15,351 nucleotides of DNA from Bacteroidales bacterium UBA1208 (GTDB lineage Bacteria; Bacteroidota; Bacteroidia; Bacteroidales; P3): contig DBXQ01000133.1 in the NCBI GenBank assembly GCA_002309955.1, forward strand, positions 1 through 15,351. The letters run 5' to 3'. Shown in pieces: positions 13,421 through 15,351 of this stretch. The notes beneath the pieces are model-generated. The model saw only the letters and a program-made list of their open reading frames with translations, was not told the origin of the DNA and ran no database searches. The stretch's first letter is position 1, and each line of letters opens with the position of its first letter. Both the position numbers and the translations under genes were made by a program.

Positions 13421-13471
13421 CGTTTTTTTTTCGATTAAACGTTTTTTCTCTTTTCCGATGAGTATGAAGGA

Positions 13472-13504
13472 TTGTTTATGTTTGAAAAAAAAAGTGTATC
13501 TTTG
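13472..13504 (+). promoter_or_regulatory. Promoter of the beta-CASP nuclease gene
   Basis: TATCTTTG (13497-13504) matches TAnnTTTG, with TTG at 13472-13474 as possible -33 element (22 bp spacing). Transcription would start near 13510, about 85 nt before the ATG at 13594. Confidence 0.6.
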
Positions 13505-13593
13505 CTTTGCTATTGTCTCTTGGCAAAGAAGGAGACATGATGCTGTATGGAAATGATTATTATTAAGTTGACTCATAATAACAGAAAACTGAT

Positions 13594-14994
13594 ATGAAAC
13601 TGAAATTCATGGGGGCCGCACGTGAAGTGACCGGCAGCAAACACCTTATCACCACGAAAAAAGGATTGAATATACTTCTCGATTGCGGCATGTATCAAGG
13701 CAAAGGCTTGGAAACCGATGCGATGAACAGAGACCTCGGGTTTGACCCCGCAGAGATTGACTATCTGATTCTTTCCCATGCCCACATTGACCATTCAGGA
13801 CTGATACCTTACATCTATAAAGAGGGGTTTAGGGGTACGGTGCTTTGCACTCCTGCCACACGCGACCTTTGTGCCATCATGCTTGCCGATGCCGGTCGAA
13901 TACAGGAAGCGGATACTCATACATTCAATAAAAAACGCAGGGAACAGAATCTGCCCGAGGTGGAGCCTATCTATACCGAGCAGGATGCACAGGCGTGTAT
14001 GAGCTGTTTCATCAGTGTTCCGTATCACAAACAATTCAATATTGAAGGAGAAGTGACGGTGGAATTTTACGATGCTGGGCATATTCTGGGAAGCAGTTGC
14101 GTGTATCTTGAAGTCAAAGATGGCCGTAGAACCATCAAATTGGGATTCACTGGTGATATAGGCCGTTATAACAAACGGATACTCAAAGATCCTGAGCCTT
14201 TCCCACAGGTCGACTATCTTATCATGGAATCCACCTATGGTGACCGTCTCCACACCACTATCGAGGATGCCGAGCAAGAGTTGCTAATGGCCGTGCTGGA
14301 TACCTGCACCAAGAAAAAAGGCAAGCTCATTATTCCCTCATTCGCTGTGGGGCGTGCGCAGGAAATCATTTATGCTTTAGACCGTTTGGAAACGGCTGAT
14401 CTATTGCCTGACATTGATGTGTTTGTCGACAGTCCGTTGAGTGTATCAGCTACTAATATCATGCGTCTTCATACCGAATGCTTCGGGCCGTCCATCCTCA
14501 GATACATGAAGAAAGACCCCGATCCCTTCGGGTTCGACCGCCTGCAATATATTCAGTCCGTTGAGGCTTCAAAGGCACTCAATGTGCGCCACAAACCCTG
14601 TGTTATCATTTCTGCTTCGGGTATGATGGAGGCTGGTCGCGTCAAGCACCATCTGGCCAACCATATCGACGACCCCACAACCACAATTCTTTGTGTGGGA
14701 TACTGTGAACCCAAGACCCTTGGGGCAAGAATCATGCGGGGAGACAAAACCGTCTCCATATTTGGGCATAAATACGAAGTGCGGGCAGAATTGCGCCGTA
14801 TTGAGTCGCTCTCAGGCCACGGTGACTATAGCGAAATGATAAACTACATTGGCTGTCAAGAAAAACGTCGTCTGAAAAAAATCTTCCTTGTCCACGGTGA
14901 GGCCGAGACCCAGGAACACTTCAAGCAAACCCTTAACGAAGTGGGCTGGAACCGCGTAGAGATAGCAGACTTCCGCCAAGAAGTAGAGCTGTAA
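13594..14994 (+). CDS. MBL-fold beta-CASP ribonuclease (RNA-processing exonuclease family)
   Basis: This 466-residue protein belongs to the CPSF-like metallo-beta-lactamase/beta-CASP group. Zinc-binding motifs are in order: GSKHLI near the N-terminus, HAHIDH (62-67) as motif 2, AGHILGSS with His163 as motif 3, and TGDIGR with Asp188 as motif 4. The beta-CASP part has MESTYGDR (211-218), the PSFAVGRAQE segment (248-257), ISASGMMEAGR (339-349) and the late histidines in SLSGHGD (405-411) and VHGE (433-436). These features match single-domain prokaryotic enzymes that degrade RNA 5'-3' or cut it internally, such as TTHA0252 of Thermus. There is no KH domain (archaeal type) and no RNase J C-terminal domain. 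It is a single-gene unit, divergent from pfkA. The RNA targets are unknown. Confidence 0.93.
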   Translation: MKLKFMGAAREVTGSKHLITTKKGLNILLDCGMYQGKGLETDAMNRDLGFDPAEIDYLILSHAHIDHSGLIPYIYKEGFRGTVLCTPATRDLCAIMLADAGRIQEADTHTFNKKRREQNLPEVEPIYTEQDAQACMSCFISVPYHKQFNIEGEVTVEFYDAGHILGSSCVYLEVKDGRRTIKLGFTGDIGRYNKRILKDPEPFPQVDYLIMESTYGDRLHTTIEDAEQELLMAVLDTCTKKKGKLIIPSFAVGRAQEIIYALDRLETADLLPDIDVFVDSPLSVSATNIMRLHTECFGPSILRYMKKDPDPFGFDRLQYIQSVEASKALNVRHKPCVIISASGMMEAGRVKHHLANHIDDPTTTILCVGYCEPKTLGARIMRGDKTVSIFGHKYEVRAELRRIESLSGHGDYSEMINYIGCQEKRRLKKIFLVHGEAETQEHFKQTLNEVGWNRVEIADFRQEVEL

Positions 14995-15116
14995 AGCAAA
15001 GGCACCCCTTGGACCTGGATAATCAGAACTCCCCAACACCCAAGACTCCCCGATTACCTTCCTCCCACTTCTCCTATAAACACCTAAAAAAATCTTCCCA
15101 ATTCAAAAAAAAATTG
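14995..15116. other. Short pyrimidine-rich gap after the nuclease gene
   Basis: Between the nuclease stop and the promoter at 15117 the plus strand is rich in C and T (ctccccaacacccaagactcccc, split runs). I see no hairpin terminator and no small gene. Confidence 0.4.
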
Positions 15117-15124
15117 TATCTTTG
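15117..15124 (+). promoter_or_regulatory. -7 box in front of the putative structured RNA
   Basis: TATCTTTG matches TAnnTTTG exactly. The predicted transcription start (about 5-7 nt further, 15129-15131) coincides with the first base of the left inverted-repeat arm at 15130. Confidence 0.65.
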
Positions 15125-15129
15125 CAAAA

Positions 15130-15349
15130 CTTTTTAAGCAATTCACAATAAGGATTATTCCGTTGTGAAAACTACCAAGGGGGCGGAGGACAATATCCTC
15201 CGTCGCCTTTATAAAACAGAAAAGAGTGGAGTAAATAAACGACAAACCTCACCAAAGGACATAGTCGGCCATCCCAACAGACCTCTGATTGTTCAGAACA
15301 CTCCCAATACTCCGAATCATAAGCCACCCGTTGTGAATTGCTTAAAAAG
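15130..15349 (+). ncRNA. Putative structured non-coding RNA closed by a 19-bp terminal stem
   Basis: The ends of this 220-nt segment are perfect inverted repeats: 15130-15148 (ctttttaagcaattcacaa) and 15331-15349 (ttgtgaattgcttaaaaag). A TATCTTTG promoter box sits just before the left arm, so a transcript would start at the closing stem. Inside are a hairpin near 15174-15200 (GGCGGAGGA with TCCTCCGTCGCC, 3-nt bulge, CAATA loop), a CGAC/GTCG stem further on, and a small CTGATTGTTCAG hairpin. No open frame of note is present. A stem closing both ends of an RNA of this size is typical of 6S RNA and other global structured RNAs; Bacteroidales have a conserved family of that type (Rfam Bacteroidales-1), but I cannot confirm identity by eye. 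The direct repeat ccgttgtgaa (15160-15169, 15328-15337) could allow alternative pairing. The 3' end and a terminator may lie beyond the window. Confidence 0.6.
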
Positions 15350-15351
15350 AG

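Noticed and set aside
13573..13794. Minus-strand open frame of 73 codons
   Set aside because: Antisense to the 5' part of the nuclease gene, which has intact zinc motifs.
15130..15349. Miniature transposable element as explanation of the 19-bp inverted repeat
   Set aside because: Not excluded, but the promoter box exactly abutting the left arm fits an RNA gene better and no target-site duplication can be checked because the window ends.
15130..15349. tmRNA, signal recognition particle RNA or RNase P RNA
   Set aside because: The segment lacks the tRNA-like end of tmRNA and the GGAAG-type tetraloop region of SRP RNA, and is too short for RNase P RNA.
1..15351. CRISPR array, tRNA or rRNA genes, insertion sequence
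   Set aside because: I saw no regularly spaced repeats, no cloverleaf sequence, no ribosomal RNA segment and no transposase or integrase motif.

Overview
The window reads as a piece of a Bacteroidales (phylum Bacteroidota) chromosome. Five independent signs support this: repeated TAnnTTTG -7 promoter boxes instead of the sigma-70 type, no clear Shine-Dalgarno sites, a protein with a type IX secretion (T9SS) C-terminal sorting domain, two fimbrillin/Mfa-like lipoproteins with S-C-Q lipoboxes, and the purH-mreB gene pair typical of the phylum. The T9SS tail argues against the genus Bacteroides itself. I cannot name the genus.

Layout, left to right. 1-2400: three minus-strand genes for exported proteins (one cut by the window edge, one small and possibly frameshifted, one T9SS cargo protein). 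2400-3265: almost 1 kb with no convincing gene, containing a small inverted/tandem repeat. 3265-6050: a minus-strand purH-mreB operon with an 11-bp palindrome in its 5' leader and a strong terminator directly after mreB; the usual mreC/mreD/mrdA/rodA genes do not follow. 6187-10391: two tandem, paralogous minus-strand units, each made of a TAAnTTTG promoter, a 150-175 nt leader, a 55-56 aa peptide gene and, 16-20 nt later, a large surface lipoprotein gene ending in a hairpin terminator. 10492-13420: a minus-strand operon of pfkA, a membrane-anchored coiled-coil protein and a flavodoxin-like lipoprotein. 13497-14994: a divergently transcribed plus-strand beta-CASP metallo-beta-lactamase-fold ribonuclease. 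15117-15351: a TATCTTTG promoter followed immediately by a roughly 220-nt segment whose two ends are a perfect 19-bp inverted repeat, most simply a structured non-coding RNA.

The most interesting part is the pair of peptide-lipoprotein units. The two peptides are too short for standard ORF cut-offs. They match at 74 of their first 79 nucleotides and then diverge completely. The lipoproteins after them share a roughly 270-residue N-terminal Mfa-like module but carry unrelated C-terminal modules (a FISUMP/formylglycine-enzyme-like fold versus DUF285/BspA-type repeats). This looks like a duplicated cassette with a fixed leader peptide and an exchangeable surface module. The second point of interest is the putative structured RNA at the right edge. 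The rest is housekeeping: purine synthesis, cell shape, glycolysis and RNA processing.
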